From Cercis canadensis (Eukaryota > Streptophyta > Magnoliopsida > Fabales > Fabaceae), in contig QAOA01001920.1 of NCBI GenBank assembly GCA_003255065.1, positions 140,212 through 204,211 of the forward strand: DNA of 64,000 nt. Direction: 5' to 3'. A program made the position numbers and the translations under genes. The notes beneath the pieces were generated by a model. It was given only the letters and a program-made list of their open reading frames with translations, did no database searches and had not been told where the DNA came from. Position 1 is the stretch's first letter; every line of letters starts with the position of its first letter. This document shows, in pieces, positions 62,780-64,000 of this stretch.

Positions 62780-62990
62780 TGACACAATTGTGTATATTGT
62801 AACACTACAAAAGTAACGCTATTGCCAAATGACATCACTAATTCTGGTGATACATTATCTAAATGATGTCACTATAAGGGTGATGCAATAAGCTCAATTA
62901 TGACATCCGATTTTGATTCCTGACAGTGCTGCTATGATAGAAGAGTGATACAATTAGTCTTATTGCGTCACCTTATATAATATTAAAAAT
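62780..62990. repeat. Repeat rich in TGATGTCAC-like words, possible CACTA-type end
   Basis: CACTACAAAAG at 62803-62813 resembles a CACTA transposon terminus, followed by repeated words on both strands (TGACATCAC, TGATGTCAC, GGTGATAC, GGTGATGC, GCGTCACC). The second terminus was not found. Similar words (GACACAATTGTAT, CCAAATAGCATCACC, AACGTCACC) occur around the MITE at 55240-55975, so both may belong to one family. Confidence 0.35.
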
Positions 62991-64000
62991 ATAAAAACTA
63001 CAGTAAAAGTATAAATTATTTAAAAAAATATAATATTTATAGAATTAAATTTCTAAAATGCATTATTAAAGTTATTTATCCTTTTTTTTTTTATATGTGT
63101 ACTTATTAGTGCTGATTAACCCTATGAAGAAGAGGTAAATATAATATAATTTACGGTAAATTATCTTGTGAGGTAAAAAGCGATAGATAGAGATCGGAAC
63201 GTTTTAGTACCTTACAACTCTTATGATGAAAGACAGATAAATTATACTGAGAATTTGGTTCAAAGTTTGTTTCTACAACTACAAATTTATTTGTAAGATA
63301 TATTGGATAGGATATTACCAAAGTTCACATATGATGCCTAGCTTAAACCTATCTTCTTTTGACTTATTTTTGTGGACAAAAAAAAAATTAATTAATTAAA
63401 TGAAAGAATCATTGTCAAATAAAAATGAAAAATGCAAATGCATATATGTTTTACTTGCGTAAGTTAATTAAAAACAGAGCATCTACATTGGATTTGGCAA
63501 TCTCTTTGATATCAAAAGAATGAAATTGCTTTTACCAAAAAAGGAAAATGATGAATCTTCAGCATTGTCAAGGCAAATTGTGTATACCGATAAGACGGAG
63601 AACTAATGTCATGTCCACTTGTTATTTTGGCACTCCACTCCAATTTGGGAACAATACCACTGTCTTCTTACAAATTAATAAATATGGTTCGGGAATAATT
63701 ACTGAAAAATTGAAAATGTGTTCAACATAGACAAAGCTTATTATTTTTAGAAGGGAATACTTTTTTTTTTATCATTAATTTATTTGGATGGTCTTCTTGG
63801 AGGATAGAAATATGGAAATACAAATAAATGAAAAGAAAAGTGTTTTCATAAAATTATTATTTTATTTTTTTAGCATCTTATTTTTAATTGTTAATGGGTA
63901 AATTTGGAAGTTCATAAAATTCATCAAAATGATTTTCCTTTCCTTTAACTGTTGCCTACTGGACTGAACAAAAATTGAGGAAACAAAAAAAAAAAAAAAA

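Larger units (their letters stand above)
59247..64000. other. Receptor-kinase upstream region, then AT-rich DNA without genes
   Basis: The first few hundred bases are the receptor-kinase promoter and leader. From 59600 to the end the sequence is AT-rich with many homopolymers; the longest ORFs (about 60 codons) look random. The only structure seen is the repeat at 62780-62990. The window ends in a poly-A run. Confidence 0.55.

Overview
This is nuclear DNA of a flowering plant, almost certainly a eudicot. It is AT-rich, its genes have many GT-AG introns, and the encoded families are plant-specific: a JAZ/TIFY repressor, an IREH1-type AGC kinase, an RKL1/RLK902-type LRR receptor kinase, a GPI-anchored lipid-transfer protein and a TPR-thioredoxin TDX. 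One gene is a clear STR half-ABCG transporter, a family kept only by arbuscular-mycorrhizal hosts, so the species is probably mycorrhizal (not Brassicaceae). I cannot name the species. Single N characters sit at 4774, 10711, 24585, 32016, 38063 and 39741. Two of them are flanked by near-identical sequence, as if overlapping contigs or haplotypes had been abutted.

Layout. 1-3686 (+): 3' part of a large LRR-type protein gene. 6085-9662 (-): SURF1, cytochrome c oxidase assembly. 9886-9970: compact promoter with a TTGGGCCCAA palindrome, a telo-box and a TATA box, followed by a candidate two-hairpin H/ACA snoRNA at 10187-10337. 11059-12348 (-): GPI-anchored nsLTP. 15665-18881 (+): STR transporter. 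19545-23319 (-): TDX, convergent with STR. 25714-29437 (-): TIFY6B/JAZ3-like repressor. 29438-40598: about 11 kb without intact genes, built from nested repeats. 40599-52223 (+): IREH1-like kinase, 17 coding exons. 56639-59246 (-): LRR receptor-like pseudokinase. 59247-64000: no gene seen.

The 29.4-40.6 kb region is the most unusual part. It holds a 223-bp copy of IREH1 exon 7 with its splice sites, inside filler DNA bracketed by a ~200-bp direct duplication; an 847-bp Harbinger-like element with TTA target duplications and gene-like sequence inside; a decayed Helitron helicase with a plausible Helitron 3' terminus; a TA-flanked MITE; and a foldback element whose arms are degenerate telomere-like repeats (CCCTAAA on one side, TTTAGGG on the other).

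The genes are not a functional cluster; they are ordinary eukaryotic neighbours. Exon coordinates were derived by hand from splice signals and reading-frame continuity. All six complete multi-exon genes close in frame, giving 353, 178, 808, 385, 373 and 1313 residues; the two-exon receptor kinase gives 654. Family assignments come from remembered protein features, not from a database search.
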